64,000 nucleotides of DNA from DATEPR01 sp963780635 (GCA_963780635.1 CAWACW010000014.1:320368-384367), one strand, 5' to 3'. Shown: positions 18,500-29,100, counted from the stretch's first letter. The notes: generated by a model not told the origin, from the letters alone. A program made the numbers and translations.

Positions 18500-19677
18500 G
18501 GCGCATCGCGCCGCGGAACCTGATCTCCGCACTGCCACCCCCGCTGCGCACGCCGCCGGAGGAGTCCGACTTCCGGTCCGCCGCACACCACCGCTCCGTC
18601 ACCGCGCGGGTCGGCCGATGGCTGGGCATCGCGTTCGCGGTGTGCTTCGTCACCGGGCTGCTCAGCCACGGCATCCAGCATCCGCCATCGTGGTTCTTCT
18701 GGCCGAGCAGGCCGGTCAACCTCTACCGGTTCACGCAGGGCCTGCACGTCACCACCGGCATCGCCTGCATCCCGCTGCTGCTGGCGAAACTGTGGACGGT
18801 CTTCCCGAAACTGTTCAGCCGCCCGCGCGTGCGATCGCTGCCCCATGCCGTCGAACGAGGGTCGATCCTCGTCCTGTCCGGCGCGGCGTTCTTCGAGCTG
18901 GTCACCGGTTTGTTCAACATGTTCCAGAACTATCCGTGGCCGTTCTTCTTCCCGACGATCCACTACGCGATCGCGTGGGTGGCGATCGGCTCGATCCTCG
19001 TCCACGTCGCCGTGAAGCTCCCCATCATCCGCGCCGGCCTCGGCGAGCTACCCACGACCGGTCCGAACGTCGATGGCGGTCTGTCGCGACGGGGCTTCCT
19101 GCGGGCCACCTGGGTGACGACGGGCGCGGCGGTCCTGGCCACGGTCGGCGGCACCGTCCCGTTCCTGCGTCCGGTGTCGGTGCTCGCCACCCGGTCTGCC
19201 GCAGGCACCCCGCAGGGGGTACCGGTGAACCGCACCGCCGCACACGCCCACGTCATCGCCTCGGCCACGGATCCGACCTGGCGATTGCGGCTGCGCACCA
19301 CGACCGCGGAACACAGGTTCGCCCTGGCCGACCTGCACGCCATGCGGCAGGTCACCGCGTCCCTGCCCATCGCCTGCGTCGAGGGCTGGAGCGCATCGGC
19401 CACCTGGACCGGAGTGCCGATCACCGACCTGCTCCGGGCGGTCGGCGTAGCGGCGGGCACACCGATCCGCGTGCACTCGCTGGAACAGGGCTCGATCTAC
19501 TCCACCAGCACACTCCCCGGCGAGCACACCGCCGACCCCCTCAGCCTCCTCGCGCTGGCACTCAACGGGCAACCGCTCGACCTCGACCACGGATACCCCG
19601 CCCGGATCATCGCACCCAGCCGACCCGGCGTCCTGCAGACCAAGTGGGTGTCCCGGATCGAGGTGATCGGCCAGTGA
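18496..19677 (+). CDS. Membrane-anchored molybdopterin oxidoreductase (sulfite oxidase fold)
   Basis: A 393-residue protein starting at GTG 18496 (GTGA overlap). The first ~180 residues hold four or five transmembrane helices with several histidines (VCFVTGLLSHGIQHPPSWFF, RFTQGLHVTTGIACIPLLLA, TIHYAIAWVAIGSILVHVAV), resembling a cytochrome b561-like anchor. A second hydrophobic segment preceded by LSRRGFLRATW looks like an internal Tat-type signal. The outside domain, LPIACVEGWSASATWTGVPI onward, carries the molybdopterin-ligating Cys region of the sulfite oxidase superfamily. It probably catalyses an oxotransfer reaction at the cell surface, drawing electrons through the membrane part; the substrate is unknown. 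Confidence 0.75.
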   Translation: MRRIAPRNLISALPPPLRTPPEESDFRSAAHHRSVTARVGRWLGIAFAVCFVTGLLSHGIQHPPSWFFWPSRPVNLYRFTQGLHVTTGIACIPLLLAKLWTVFPKLFSRPRVRSLPHAVERGSILVLSGAAFFELVTGLFNMFQNYPWPFFFPTIHYAIAWVAIGSILVHVAVKLPIIRAGLGELPTTGPNVDGGLSRRGFLRATWVTTGAAVLATVGGTVPFLRPVSVLATRSAAGTPQGVPVNRTAAHAHVIASATDPTWRLRLRTTTAEHRFALADLHAMRQVTASLPIACVEGWSASATWTGVPITDLLRAVGVAAGTPIRVHSLEQGSIYSTSTLPGEHTADPLSLLALALNGQPLDLDHGYPARIIAPSRPGVLQTKWVSRIEVIGQ

Positions 19678-20117
19678 AAACTCGCCTGGCGCTGGCCTTG
19701 CCCGGTCTCGTGGCACTGGCCTGGGGTGCCCTCCTGGCGGTGCGATTCGCCGTGCACTCATGGCGCAACGGCCAGGCCGCGCTGCTGTTCTTCCTCGGTG
19801 GCGCCATCGGACACGACCTGATCATCGCCCCCGCCGTCGGCGTTGTGGGCCTGCTGATCAGCAACCGTGTACCAGTGGCGTGGCGCACGCCGATCCGCGT
19901 GGGATCCGCCGTCTCCGGTGTACTGGGTCTGATCGCGATCCCGGCGCTGTGGCGCACCTACGCCGGCCTGCCCAACCCCGGCCTGGACGACCGGCCCTAC
20001 GGGCTGGGCCTACTGCTCGCCCTGGCCACGGTATGGCTGCTCACCCTGGCCGGCGGACTGATCCGCCGACACAGAATCGCGGCCCGACACCGACCCGGCG
20101 GATCCCGGGGCCGGTGA
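19674..20117 (+). CDS. Small four-helix membrane protein
   Basis: A 147-residue protein starting at GTG 19674 inside the preceding stop. Four hydrophobic helices are visible (LALALPGLVALAWGALLAVR, ALLFFLGGAIGHDLIIAPAV, SAVSGVLGLIAIPALW, LGLLLALATVWLLTLAGGLI) and the C-terminus is basic. Such proteins often accompany the molybdopterin oxidoreductase gene in actinobacteria and may help its assembly or electron transfer, which is inference. Confidence 0.6.
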   Translation: MKTRLALALPGLVALAWGALLAVRFAVHSWRNGQAALLFFLGGAIGHDLIIAPAVGVVGLLISNRVPVAWRTPIRVGSAVSGVLGLIAIPALWRTYAGLPNPGLDDRPYGLGLLLALATVWLLTLAGGLIRRHRIAARHRPGGSRGR

Positions 20118-20938
20118 GCGGAGCGGTGGCGATCTCACCGTCACCAGTACCAACCGCACTTCTTGCCGACGTGGCCGACGTGGCGTTCGATCAGCTCATG
20201 GACCACGCCCCGGCGCTCGTCGACCAGAACGCGGAACTCGGAGCCGTGCTGCGAGATGCGGACTGGTCGACGCCGGTACCGACCTGCCCCGGATGGACGC
20301 TGACTCAACTGCTTCGCCATGTCGGCAGAGGTGACCGGTGGGCCGCGCAGATCATCACCGACCGAGCCGACAGCAGCCTGGATCCGCGTCTGGTCAGAGA
20401 CGGCAAACCTCCCGCGGGTGCCGCTGACGCGATCCACTGGCTGGCCGACGGCCCCCGAACGCTGCTGACCGCGGTGAGCGACATCGGGCCGGACACCACC
20501 GTCGCCACGTTTCTGGGCCCTCGTCCAGCGTCGTGGTGGGTCCGCCGTCGGCTGCACGAGGCGACCATCCACCGCGCCGACGCGGCTCTCGCCATGCACA
20601 CCGAGTACACGCTCACGACCGACCTGGCCACCGACGGCATCTCGGAATGGCTTGACCGCCTGGTCGCCGACCAATCACCCGAACGTCCTGCACCGCTACC
20701 CACGGGGGCACGACTTGCCCTGCATGCCGTCGACTCGGCCGACGTCTGGGCCGTGGAAGGCACGGCTGACGGCATGACCTGGACCGAAGCGATGCCCAAA
20801 GCAGATGTCCGCCTGGAAGGACCGGCAACGGATCTCCTGCTGGCCCTTGTTCGGCGGAAACCGGTGGCGCAGACGGCGATCCGCTTGGACGACGACCGCC
20901 GGCTGTGGCAAGGGTGGCTGGACTCGACTCCACTGTGA
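20114..20938 (+). CDS. Mycothiol-dependent maleylpyruvate isomerase-family protein
   Basis: A 274-residue protein of the MDMPI/DinB-like superfamily. The N-terminal four-helix bundle shows WSTPVPTCPGWTLTQLLRHV with the metal-site His, followed by GRGDRWAAQII; a second family block is VRRRLHEATIHRADAALAM, with two more His residues. The C-terminal domain holds ARLALHAVDSADVWAVEGTA. These enzymes use mycothiol, the actinobacterial thiol, in transferase or isomerase reactions. GTG 20114 overlaps the previous stop. It closes the operon; bases 20939-21051 separate it from a convergent MarR gene. Confidence 0.75.
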   Translation: MSGAVAISPSPVPTALLADVADVAFDQLMDHAPALVDQNAELGAVLRDADWSTPVPTCPGWTLTQLLRHVGRGDRWAAQIITDRADSSLDPRLVRDGKPPAGAADAIHWLADGPRTLLTAVSDIGPDTTVATFLGPRPASWWVRRRLHEATIHRADAALAMHTEYTLTTDLATDGISEWLDRLVADQSPERPAPLPTGARLALHAVDSADVWAVEGTADGMTWTEAMPKADVRLEGPATDLLLALVRRKPVAQTAIRLDDDRRLWQGWLDSTPL

Positions 20939-21051
20939 CTCATCCCGACCGATGCGCCATCGGCGAAGGAGCACGGCGGGTCATCCGGCCCCGCATGTCC
21001 GGTGGCGAGCCCGACCGCCCATCTGGTCGGTGTGCCGTCCGGCTGCAGTGG

Positions 21052-21546
21052 TCAGATCCAGTCGTCGCGTTGTTCCTCGACCGATGGCTCGCCGCCCGCT
21101 TCGGTGAACGACTCGAGCGCTTCGATCAGTTGGGTCCGTCGTTGTACGGGCATTCTGGCGACGATGCGGGCGATCTCCCGGCGGCGTTGCTGCGTGACGC
21201 GCGTGACAATGCGCCGGCCTATGTCGGTCAGGTCGAGGACGACCTCACGGCGGGAGTCGGGGTTGGGCTGGCGGTCGACCAGGCCGGCGGCGATCAGCCG
21301 CTCGACCATCCGGTTGATTGTCGACGGGTTCACGCCCAGGTGCTCGGCAAGGACCGCCTGCTTCATCGCGCCCCGGGTGCGTAGCACGACGAGCAGCCGG
21401 AACTGAGGGATCGTGATCGTCTCGTCCACCGCGGCGATGGAGCTGGCCGAGACCGCGATGAGTAGCCGTGAGGCGGTCAGCACCGCGTCGGCGACCGCGT
21501 CGGCGTCAGTGGCGTGTACGGACTGCGGACCTCGCGACCTCGTCAT
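21052..21546 (-). CDS. MarR-family transcriptional regulator (locus 1, downstream copy)
   Basis: A 164-residue winged-helix protein. FRLLVVLRTRGAMKQAVLAE, HLGVNPSTINRMVERLIAAG and LVDRQPNPDSRREVVLDLTD are the HTH and wing. It is nearly the same protein as the product of 37784-38275. The start is placed at ATG 21546 because residues upstream are low-complexity. It ends a minus-strand group made of the multicopper oxidase (22562-24799) and membrane protein (21682-22395). MarR proteins usually repress their own unit and respond to phenols, oxidants or metals; the palindromes listed at 24854, 25353 and elsewhere are candidate operators. Confidence 0.85.
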   Translation of the reverse strand: MTRSRGPQSVHATDADAVADAVLTASRLLIAVSASSIAAVDETITIPQFRLLVVLRTRGAMKQAVLAEHLGVNPSTINRMVERLIAAGLVDRQPNPDSRREVVLDLTDIGRRIVTRVTQQRRREIARIVARMPVQRRTQLIEALESFTEAGGEPSVEEQRDDWI

Positions 21547-21681
21547 GTTGATGATTTCTACCGGATTCAGATGCGTCGTGGTTGCCAGATGCTGCGGGCT
21601 GGGCCAGGGCGGCGACGGTCGGAAGTCGTGCGTTCGGCCTCGACCAGCCGCACTGTGTGGCTCGGGCATGTCTGAATCCAT

Positions 21682-22395
21682 CTACCGGGTCGATGACGTA
21701 GCGGCAGCTGCGAGGTCGCTGCGCGTGGTCGTGGTGGAGGTGGTGGTGCTCAGCCGGCCGCCGAGCATGGCCAGCAGCCAGCCGACGAGCACCAGGTTGA
21801 CGCCGAGGATGATCGGGCCGCCGATACCGATGGCCTGGACGTCGCCGCTGAGTGTCTGCTGGATCTCCTGGCAGACCTCCTCACAGTCGGTGTGAGTGTG
21901 ACCGGCCGCAGCGGCTGTAGGGGCGGCAGTGCCCGCGGCGCCGGTCCCGGTGAGTCCGTTGGCGCCGGGAAGCCCCGCGTCGTGGTCGTGGGTCGGGCCG
22001 GTGGCCTGCAGCTCGTTGGACTGCAGGTAGTAGTCATAGCCGCCGCTGGCCACCAGGGCCGCGATACCGGCAACGCTGCCGATCAGCCCGATCAGCAGGC
22101 CCGCCGCCAGTACCCGCTTGGGTGAGCGCAGCTCCGACCCGATACGCCGGTGGGCGATCCGGAAGGCGAGCAGCACGGCCAGCAGGAACACCGGGACCAG
22201 CACCGTGGAATCGATCAGCCAGCTCGAGAAGGGGCTCTGAACCCGGGCGATGGAGCCGGTCGCACCCTTGATCACGGTGATGACGGCGCCGTCGGCGTAG
22301 GCGAGCACGATGGTCAGCAACGCCACCGTCGACCAGCGGGCGGGCCGGGGATTGAGGAAGGCGCCGATACGGCGGAAGAAGGATGCGAGGGACAT
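21682..22395 (-). CDS. Membrane protein with His/Cys-rich external loop
   Basis: A 237-residue protein with four predicted helices (WSTVALLTIVLAYADGAVIT, STVLVPVFLLAVLLAF, AAGLLIGLIGSVAGIAALVA, GPIILGVNLVLVGWLLAMLG). The loop between helices 3 and 4 carries THDHD, GHTHTD and CEEVC, a probable metal-binding patch. The family is unknown. It is a paralogue of 33700-34428 (shared NPRPARW start, LAYADG helix, second-helix LVPVF/LVPLF), and both lie directly after a multicopper oxidase, so a role in supplying or protecting copper for that enzyme is a fair guess. ATG 22395 is chosen because a GGGAGA sequence lies just upstream. Confidence 0.65.
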   Translation of the reverse strand: MSLASFFRRIGAFLNPRPARWSTVALLTIVLAYADGAVITVIKGATGSIARVQSPFSSWLIDSTVLVPVFLLAVLLAFRIAHRRIGSELRSPKRVLAAGLLIGLIGSVAGIAALVASGGYDYYLQSNELQATGPTHDHDAGLPGANGLTGTGAAGTAAPTAAAAGHTHTDCEEVCQEIQQTLSGDVQAIGIGGPIILGVNLVLVGWLLAMLGGRLSTTTSTTTTRSDLAAAATSSTR

Positions 22396-22477
22396 GGTGA
22401 TCTCCCTGGTCAACCGAAAGACTCAACGACTGGAAGCACGCACTGGACAGGAACCTCGATGCGGCGGGCCACCCGCC

Positions 22478-22512
22478 GGTGGCGATCCGGTTGACCAGGC
22501 CGGATCGCCACC
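22478..22512 (-). terminator. Perfect 13-bp hairpin between oxidase and membrane-protein genes
   Basis: GGTGGCGATCCGG (22478-22490) and CCGGATCGCCACC (22500-22512) form a perfect stem with a nine-base loop. It sits after the multicopper oxidase stop. There is no U-tract, so it may be an attenuator or mRNA-stabilising element instead of a strong terminator. A related hairpin survives at 38466-38506 in the decayed third locus. Confidence 0.6.
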
Positions 22513-22561
22513 AGCAGCGCGGCACCGCCGCTGAGGGTGAATCAAACTGCTAGTGCGACCG

Positions 22562-24799
22562 CTACACGATCGACCACGGGAACATCATGGCGTGGTCCTC
22601 GTGCATCAGGTTGTGGCAGTGCGCCACGTACGGCCCGGTGAAGTCCCGGAACCCGCGGTAGACGATCACCGATTCGCTCGGGTCCAGCGCGGTGAGGTCT
22701 TCCTTGGAGACGTCGTCGGGGTGGCCGGGGTCGCCACCACCGGTGACGTCCTTGCCGTTACGCATGACGACCCGGTGTTCCTCCATGTGCAGGTGCACCG
22801 GGTGCACCCAGCCGCCGCCGCCGTTGCGGATCTCCCACAGGTTGAAGCTGCCCTTGGGCTGCGCGGACAGCGGCGTGTTGCCCGCCGGGTTCTTCAAACT
22901 GGGCAGCAGGTTGAGCGGGTCGAACTGCTTGCCGTTGATCAGCCACTCGATCTCGCCACCGGCACTACCGCGCTCCACCTCCCAGATCGAGCGGTTGTCC
23001 AGCAGGTCCTGCCAGTTGGACGGCAGCGGCGGCAGATCCCGCATGTGCACCGGGATCTGGCTGTTGTCCGCGACCGTCGCGCCGACCACGAACTTGATCA
23101 TCGGGATCAAGTACTTCGGGTCCGGCGAGAACCTGGTCGAGTTCGACCACATCCGGCCATCAGGCATCTTCATGACGTTGGTCAGGTAGATGACATCACC
23201 GGTCTGGGTGGGCGAGCCGTCCATGTACTTGGTGAAGTCGACGATGAACTCGCGGCGCTTGGCCGGCCACAACTCGAACGAGTCACGGATGATCGGCGCC
23301 GGGAGCAGACCACCGTCGGTGGCGATCTGAGTGAACTGCATGCACTGCTGGGCATCCTGGATGCGGTACTGGCCCTGCAGTTCCGTGCCGCCATAACCCA
23401 GCGAGACGGCCGACTTCGGGCCCTGGGTCGAGGTCATCAGCTTGAACTCGTAGATCCGCGAGATCGAGCAGTCCAGGAAACGGAAGCGGTACTTGCGCCG
23501 CTTGACCTCCAACATCGGGTACGCGGTGCCGTTGACGGTGAAGATGTCGCCGACGAAACCGTGGTTGGGGAAGTGACGGAAGAACGTCTTACCCCACCAC
23601 TCCGGGTGCGTGCGCGGGTTACCCGCGGCCGGGTACTCCGCGTCGTGGAAGTCGTGGTGCAGCGTGACACCGTCATCGAGGATGGTGTCATAGAACGCCA
23701 ACGGCATATCGTACTCGACGTCGAACGTCCCGTCGGGGTTGTTGGTGCGCACACCCGGCAGCCGCAGACCGGTGGTCTCGTCGCCGTCGTCCGTGCCGTT
23801 GGTCGGGTCGTAGAGCGGGTACAGACCGACCATGCCCTTGTAGACGTTGGCACCGGTGTGGTCCATACGGTGATCATGGAACCAGAAGAAGCTCTGCTTC
23901 TCCCGCTCGTCGAAACCCGCGGGGAAGTTGAGGTACAGATTGTCCACCGACGTCTGCACGTTGTAGCCCTCGTGCTTCGGGCCCGCGATCATCGAGTAAT
24001 GCGGGTTACCGTCGCTCTCCGGCGCGGTGTGTGCGTTGTGCAGGTGGGTCAGGAACGAAGCGTCCGGCGCACCGAAGTCCTGCCGGTCGAGGTTCATCGG
24101 GTTGAGGTCGAGCTGGTTGTCGAACCGCACCAGCACCGGCTTGCCGTACTCGGCGTTGATCATCGGGCCGGGGAACGTGCCGTCGAAGCCGTAGATCGTG
24201 CTGTCCGGCAACGTCCGCGTGGTACCCGCGGCGAAGGTGTTGCCCGCCGAGTCGAACGACTGGGTCGGCTTGCCCTGCACATCGATCGGCAGCACCGTCG
24301 AGGTGGTGAACGACTTCGGCCGCACCAGCAGCGGGAAGTGATAGACGATCGGGTCGGGCAGACCGATGTCGCTCGTCCAGATCTGGTGGGTCTCATTGCC
24401 CAGCGAGTTCTGCTGACCGATGCCCGGACCGGGCGGCTTGGGCAGCGCGGCGACCTCCTGCGCCGACAGCGGCGTAGCCGCCTTCGGCACCAGCAGCTCG
24501 TCGATGAACGGGTTGAGGATCAGCGGGCTGGTCGGGAACACCTCGGTGTAGATCGAGTCGGAGACAGCATCCGAGGCGGCATCGAAAATGCCATCGCCAT
24601 TGGCCATGCCCTGCCGGCCGAGTTTGGGCATCACCATCGCCCGCCCGACACCCACGGCGACCGCGGCAGCGCCTGTGGCACCAAGCCGAAGCGCCCAACG
24701 CCGGCTCAGCTGCTGCCGAACCCCTGGCACCTCAGGACCATCGGTTCCATCAGGTTTCATCGCGGCTCCGTCGGACGTTTCCGCACGTTCGTCAGACAT
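22562..24799 (-). CDS. Tat-exported multicopper oxidase (locus 1)
   Basis: A 745-residue laccase/bilirubin-oxidase/phenoxazinone-synthase-type enzyme that oxidises phenols or metal ions and reduces oxygen to water. Copper ligands are visible as HLHNAH (252-257), HDHRMDH (308-314), HPVHLH (about 666-671) and HCHNLMHEDHAMM (727-739), giving the type 1 and trinuclear sites. The N-terminal LSRRWALRLGATGAAAVAVG looks like a twin-arginine signal, although the motif is short and comes after a 30-residue acidic leader. It is a close paralogue of 31383-33599. Candidate MarR operators lie 55-90 bases upstream. The ligand MDH/HAMM pattern fits an axial Met. Confidence 0.9.
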   Translation of the reverse strand: MSDERAETSDGAAMKPDGTDGPEVPGVRQQLSRRWALRLGATGAAAVAVGVGRAMVMPKLGRQGMANGDGIFDAASDAVSDSIYTEVFPTSPLILNPFIDELLVPKAATPLSAQEVAALPKPPGPGIGQQNSLGNETHQIWTSDIGLPDPIVYHFPLLVRPKSFTTSTVLPIDVQGKPTQSFDSAGNTFAAGTTRTLPDSTIYGFDGTFPGPMINAEYGKPVLVRFDNQLDLNPMNLDRQDFGAPDASFLTHLHNAHTAPESDGNPHYSMIAGPKHEGYNVQTSVDNLYLNFPAGFDEREKQSFFWFHDHRMDHTGANVYKGMVGLYPLYDPTNGTDDGDETTGLRLPGVRTNNPDGTFDVEYDMPLAFYDTILDDGVTLHHDFHDAEYPAAGNPRTHPEWWGKTFFRHFPNHGFVGDIFTVNGTAYPMLEVKRRKYRFRFLDCSISRIYEFKLMTSTQGPKSAVSLGYGGTELQGQYRIQDAQQCMQFTQIATDGGLLPAPIIRDSFELWPAKRREFIVDFTKYMDGSPTQTGDVIYLTNVMKMPDGRMWSNSTRFSPDPKYLIPMIKFVVGATVADNSQIPVHMRDLPPLPSNWQDLLDNRSIWEVERGSAGGEIEWLINGKQFDPLNLLPSLKNPAGNTPLSAQPKGSFNLWEIRNGGGGWVHPVHLHMEEHRVVMRNGKDVTGGGDPGHPDDVSKEDLTALDPSESVIVYRGFRDFTGPYVAHCHNLMHEDHAMMFPWSIV

Positions 24800-24853
24800 T
24801 GTGGTCGTCCTTCCATCGGCCGACAGTCGCAGCTCTGCCGCCGGGCCGATCGC

Positions 24854-24888
24854 TTGTCCAATGCAAACCTATTGCTTGCACCGGGCAA
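24854..24888. promoter_or_regulatory. Paired 13-bp palindromic sites upstream of oxidase 1
   Basis: TTGTCCAATGCAA (24854-24866) and TTGCACCGGGCAA (24876-24888) are 22 bases centre to centre, two helical turns apart, as expected for dimers on one DNA face. The same 13-base pattern recurs at 30.9, 31.3, 38.85 and 39.0 kb and at 25.35 kb. MarR binding is inferred. Confidence 0.6.
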
Positions 24889-25352
24889 GGATGCTGCCTA
24901 ACCGCCGTGGAGGCACCCCGCAAGTGGGGGGGTTGACACCCCAAAATGTGAGCACTCGGAGCGAGCAACAGTGCCCCACAACGCATCTCGATGTCCAATA
25001 CGGCCGTTAAGCACACAGTCGGGTTTGACTCTGAAGAATGCGATCATGTTTCTTCATTTTCCCACGGCAATGGCCCGGGTGGGTGTAGAGCCAGGGCCGC
25101 GCCGACCTGCCGTGGTCACGCGCCAATGTCGGGTCCGAGCAGGTCACATGCCGTTGACAGCCTCGGTTGCGCACGCGGCCACCTGGGCTGACGCTGTCCG
25201 GCACTCTGATTCCCGGACAACACGTAACAAGACCACCAAGGCCGGCAGTCGGCGCCCGACGCTCAGATGCGCCATCAACCGCGACGGCTCCGGCCACGAC
25301 TCGATCGGACCGGAACGTCGCTGCCAATCGAGACCGATCGCCACCGGCTCCA

Positions 25353-25365
25353 TTGCATCATGCAA
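25353..25365. promoter_or_regulatory. Perfect palindrome TTGCATCATGCAA before MarR gene
   Basis: A 13-bp palindrome ends 22 bases upstream of the MarR start at 25388. The equivalent MarR gene at 39054 has TTGCATAATGCAA at the matching place. The close position to the start suggests autorepression. Confidence 0.65.
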
Positions 25366-25387
25366 GATTCATGGGTACAACATACCT

Positions 25388-25900
25388 ATGGGACGAGGGA
25401 GCACCACGTATCCGAGCACGGTCGGCGGCTCAGTCAGCGCCACCGCGGTGAACGACGCCGTGTCGATGGCGTCCCAGCTCCTGGTCGCCGTGTCCGCCCG
25501 CTCCATCGAATCCGTCGATGAATCCATCACGCTGTCCCGGTTCCGGATGCTGGTCATACTGGGCACTCGAGGACCACTGAACCTGTCAGAACTGTCCGAA
25601 AACCTCGGCGTGACGCCGGCGACCGTGACCAGGACGATCACCAGACTCGCCGGCGCCGGCCTCGTGAACAAGCGGCCGAACCCGACACGCAGGCGAGAGG
25701 TCGTGATCGGCCTGACAGCGGCAGGCGCCGCTCTCGTTGCCAGGGTCACCGAGCTGCGGCACGAGGAGATCACCCGCATCGTCGCGAGAATGCCCGAGCA
25801 GAGCCAACGGGAACTGGTCACCGCGTTGAAGGCGTTCAACGAAGCGGGCAGCGAGGCAACTGACCTGGACAGTCTTTACGCCGACACCGACGAGTTGTGA
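25388..25900 (+). CDS. MarR-family transcriptional regulator (locus 1, divergent copy)
   Basis: A 170-residue winged-helix regulator: FRMLVILGTRGPLNLSELSE, NLGVTPATVTRTITRLAGAG, and LVNKRPNPTRRREVVIGLTA form the HTH and wing. It is a paralogue of 39054-39620 and more distantly of the minus-strand MarRs. It is transcribed away from the multicopper oxidase at 24799, with the paired palindromes in the 588-base gap between them. The rest of that gap holds no gene. It probably represses itself and the oxidase unit. Confidence 0.85.
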   Translation: MGRGSTTYPSTVGGSVSATAVNDAVSMASQLLVAVSARSIESVDESITLSRFRMLVILGTRGPLNLSELSENLGVTPATVTRTITRLAGAGLVNKRPNPTRRREVVIGLTAAGAALVARVTELRHEEITRIVARMPEQSQRELVTALKAFNEAGSEATDLDSLYADTDEL

Positions 25901-26122
25901 GACGCCGCCGCCACGGCACACCGACATCGACGCGACGAGGCGGTTCACACGCCTGGGTCACAACGCTGATCCAGCAAGGTCTCGTTGACGTCGAACGCCA
26001 CCACCGCCCTCATGCTCCCCAAGTGGCGGCAGGCCGACGTCATCCGCCGTCCCACGAGCACCGCCCTCGGGGATGCCGTCCGCATGGCCGGCGCCCCCGA
26101 GGGCGGACTTGTCAGGCGTGTG

Positions 26123-29100
26123 TCAGGTCTGCTCGACCAGTGCCCGCCACGCAGTCGGGTCGACGGCCACTTCGCCGGCCAGGGCTGCCCTGGCGCGGCG
26201 CGCGATAACGGAGCTGACCGGATCGATGTTGTCCACCGTGTGTTCGCTGTGATGTTCGGGGCCCGCATGGATGCGACGCAGCACGGTGACCAGTTCCTTC
26301 CAGGCGTGCTGCCTGCCGAGTTCGCTGAGGGCCTCATCGACCAGGTCGGCGAGATCGTCGTCGGCGTCCGGCTCGGCGGCGGCCACCAGTGCCGAGATGA
26401 TCGGCTCCCAGGCCGCCACCGATTCCTGGATCGTGGAGTCACGCAGCTCAGCGGTCAGCCGTACGACCTCGTCGAGGGCGGCCTGGCCGCTCTCGCCACG
26501 GTCGGGCAGCAGTGCGAACAGTTCAGCGAACCTGACCTCGGGTAGACCGTCCAGCATCAGGCACAGGTCGTTGAACGACAGTGGTGACTGCACCGTCGTC
26601 GCGTCCCGGCCGATCAGTTTGCCGATCGACTGCAGCGACGTCGTGAGGCGAGGGCTGCCGGTCTGGTAGCGGATCACCCCGGCCGCGAGGCGGTGCGCCC
26701 ACACGGCCCGCATGCTCTGGCCTGCCTTGATCAGGTAGTTGGCCAGGTTGTAGTGGCTGACCGCGATCGCCTCCGGGTCCCGGCCCCGGTACTTCAGTCG
26801 TAATGCGTCGGCCTCCTGCTCGACGGCGAGGTCGCGGTGGCCCAGGTGGCTGTCCGCGTCGGCCAGCGCCGACAGCGTGTTGCCCATCATGGTGATGTCC
26901 TCGGCCCTGGCGAAGGTCGCGCGGCACTTGTACAGCAGTTCACGTGCCTCCTGCCCGCGGCCCAGGTGCAACAGGGGACCATAGTCGTTGAACCAGGTCA
27001 CAGCCCGTTCCACCTCGTCGGCATGGCGGTCCTCCTGCGACCGCAGGACAGCGGTGTTGAATTCCAGTGCCTCAGCCCACCGACCGAGGTCGTATGCGGC
27101 GAGGACGCCGACACCCAGGATCGACTCGCGAACACCCGCAGCGGCCGCGGTCTCTCCGGCGTCCTCGGTCTCGGCCAGGGTCGCCATGCTCGCTCGGCAC
27201 TCCTCCACCGAGGCCAAGACCTCGTCGAGGCGCCCCAGTTCGTACAGCTTGTGCAACTGGTCGCATTCAGCCGCCAGACGTGCCCACGGTCCCGTCCCGA
27301 CCAGCGTGTCGTGCTCAGTCACCTTCTCCGCCATCGCCATAGCGTCCTCCGATCGGCCGGCAGCCCGGTACATTGTGTACAGATCATTCGCCACCGCGGT
27401 CGCGGTAGCGAGGTCCTCTCCTGCCGCCGCGGTGTCCAGCAGCCGGTGCAATGCGGGTTCCGCCGCACCAGGGTCCACCACGGACAGTGCGGCGGCGTGA
27501 GCACGTGCCATCGACAGTTCGTCGCCGGTGCCCCGAGTGGCCACGACGCCCGCGGTGAGCATCGGGAGCAGGGTCGCGGCAGTCACGGCCGAGTCCTCCT
27601 GAGACAGCGAACGCGTCGTGGCAGCGGCCAGGTCCGCCCAGCGGCGCAGCCGCGTCAGGTACGGCGCCGCCGATCGCGCCGACCGCGACACCAGCCACCC
27701 CCGTCCTTCGGCCGCCGGTCGGCCTGCCGCGTCCTGCTGGGTGGCGAGCCAGCTGTCACAGACCACCGTCGCCACGGCGTCGGCGAATTCGTCGGTCACC
27801 CGGCGCCGGCCGCAGTCGGCCACGGCAGGCTGGATCCAGTACGACTCCAACCGGCCGGAGTCGGGTGCGATGTCGACCTCGACCAGCCCCTGCTCGACCA
27901 GCAGGATGGCCGTCTCGTCGAGGTCGGGCACGCCGGACTCGAATCGGGAACGCCAGATCACCGGCCAGGTACTGGCGACGACCGGCACGATCCGGTCGTC
28001 GGGTCGCAGGCAGCACAGGAACTCGAACAACAGGGCGGCGTCGTCGGGCAGTGCCGACACGACGCCGTCGACCCAGCCCGAGAGCACAGCCAGGTGGTCG
28101 GCAGCCGCGCCGGCCGGGTCGGCGCCGGACAGGAACGCCCGCATCGGCACGCCGCGATCGCGCCACGTCCGGTCGGCGTCGGACACCCGCCCCGCCAGCA
28201 CATCGGCGTCGGCCGCATCACCCTGAGCCAGTTCCAGCAGCGTCGGGTGGCCCTGTACGGCGGCCACCACGTCGGTGACCAGCGAGCGGGCTTGCTCGTC
28301 GACTGCGTTCAGCTCGCGCAGCGATGTCCACTGCCACGTCAGGACAATCGTCTCTGCCAGCGACAACGCGGGCACCGGCTCGACGGCGACGGTCTCCGGT
28401 AGGCCGGCCGGCCTCCGGCGTGACGTGATGACAGTCCTGGCCGGGCCGTCGTGCGCGGTCAGCGCCCGCACGAACAGCTCCCACCGCTCGTCCCGCCACC
28501 GTCCGCCGTCGGTGAGCAGCGAGTCGACGTTGTCCAGCACGACCAGCACCCGCCACCGCGCCAGGCCCTCGGTCAGCTCCGGCAGCGCCGCCCGCCAGGT
28601 GGCCAGGTCGTGCACGAGGTGCGCCAGCCCCAGGCCGGGGATCTGCCGTTCCATGGCCAACGCGCAGTCGGCCAGCGCAGCAGCCGGGTCTGTCGCTGTC
28701 CCGTCCCGTGGTGCGGAATACCAGGCCAATGCGGCGAACGAGTCCTGATGCGTGTAGGCCAGCTCCACGGCGCACGCGGTCGCGCCGACACCGGGCAGGC
28801 CGTGCAGCACGACGCCGGTCCGGCCACTCCGCTCGGCCAGCGGTACCGCCGCCCGCGCCAGCAGCGACGCCCTGCCGACGAATCGCACCGGCTGCGGCGG
28901 AAACTCGGTCAACCGCTGGCGCTCGGCCTGGAACACGACCGGATAACCGGACGGCACGGCCACGGGCTCGGCCGCCCGGACACCGAAGATCGCCAGCTCG
29001 CCCACCGACAGCGGTGGTACCGCAGCCGTGGGCGAACCGCCCGCGACCTGCGTCAACGCCACCGGCACCGCGTCGGCGACGGCGTGACCGGTGCCCAACA

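Noticed and set aside
22553..24901. A 782-codon plus-strand open frame opposite the first multicopper oxidase
   Set aside because: It is antisense to a gene with all copper ligands, and its sequence is Arg/Val/His-rich with no recognisable domain, as expected of a GC-rich shadow.
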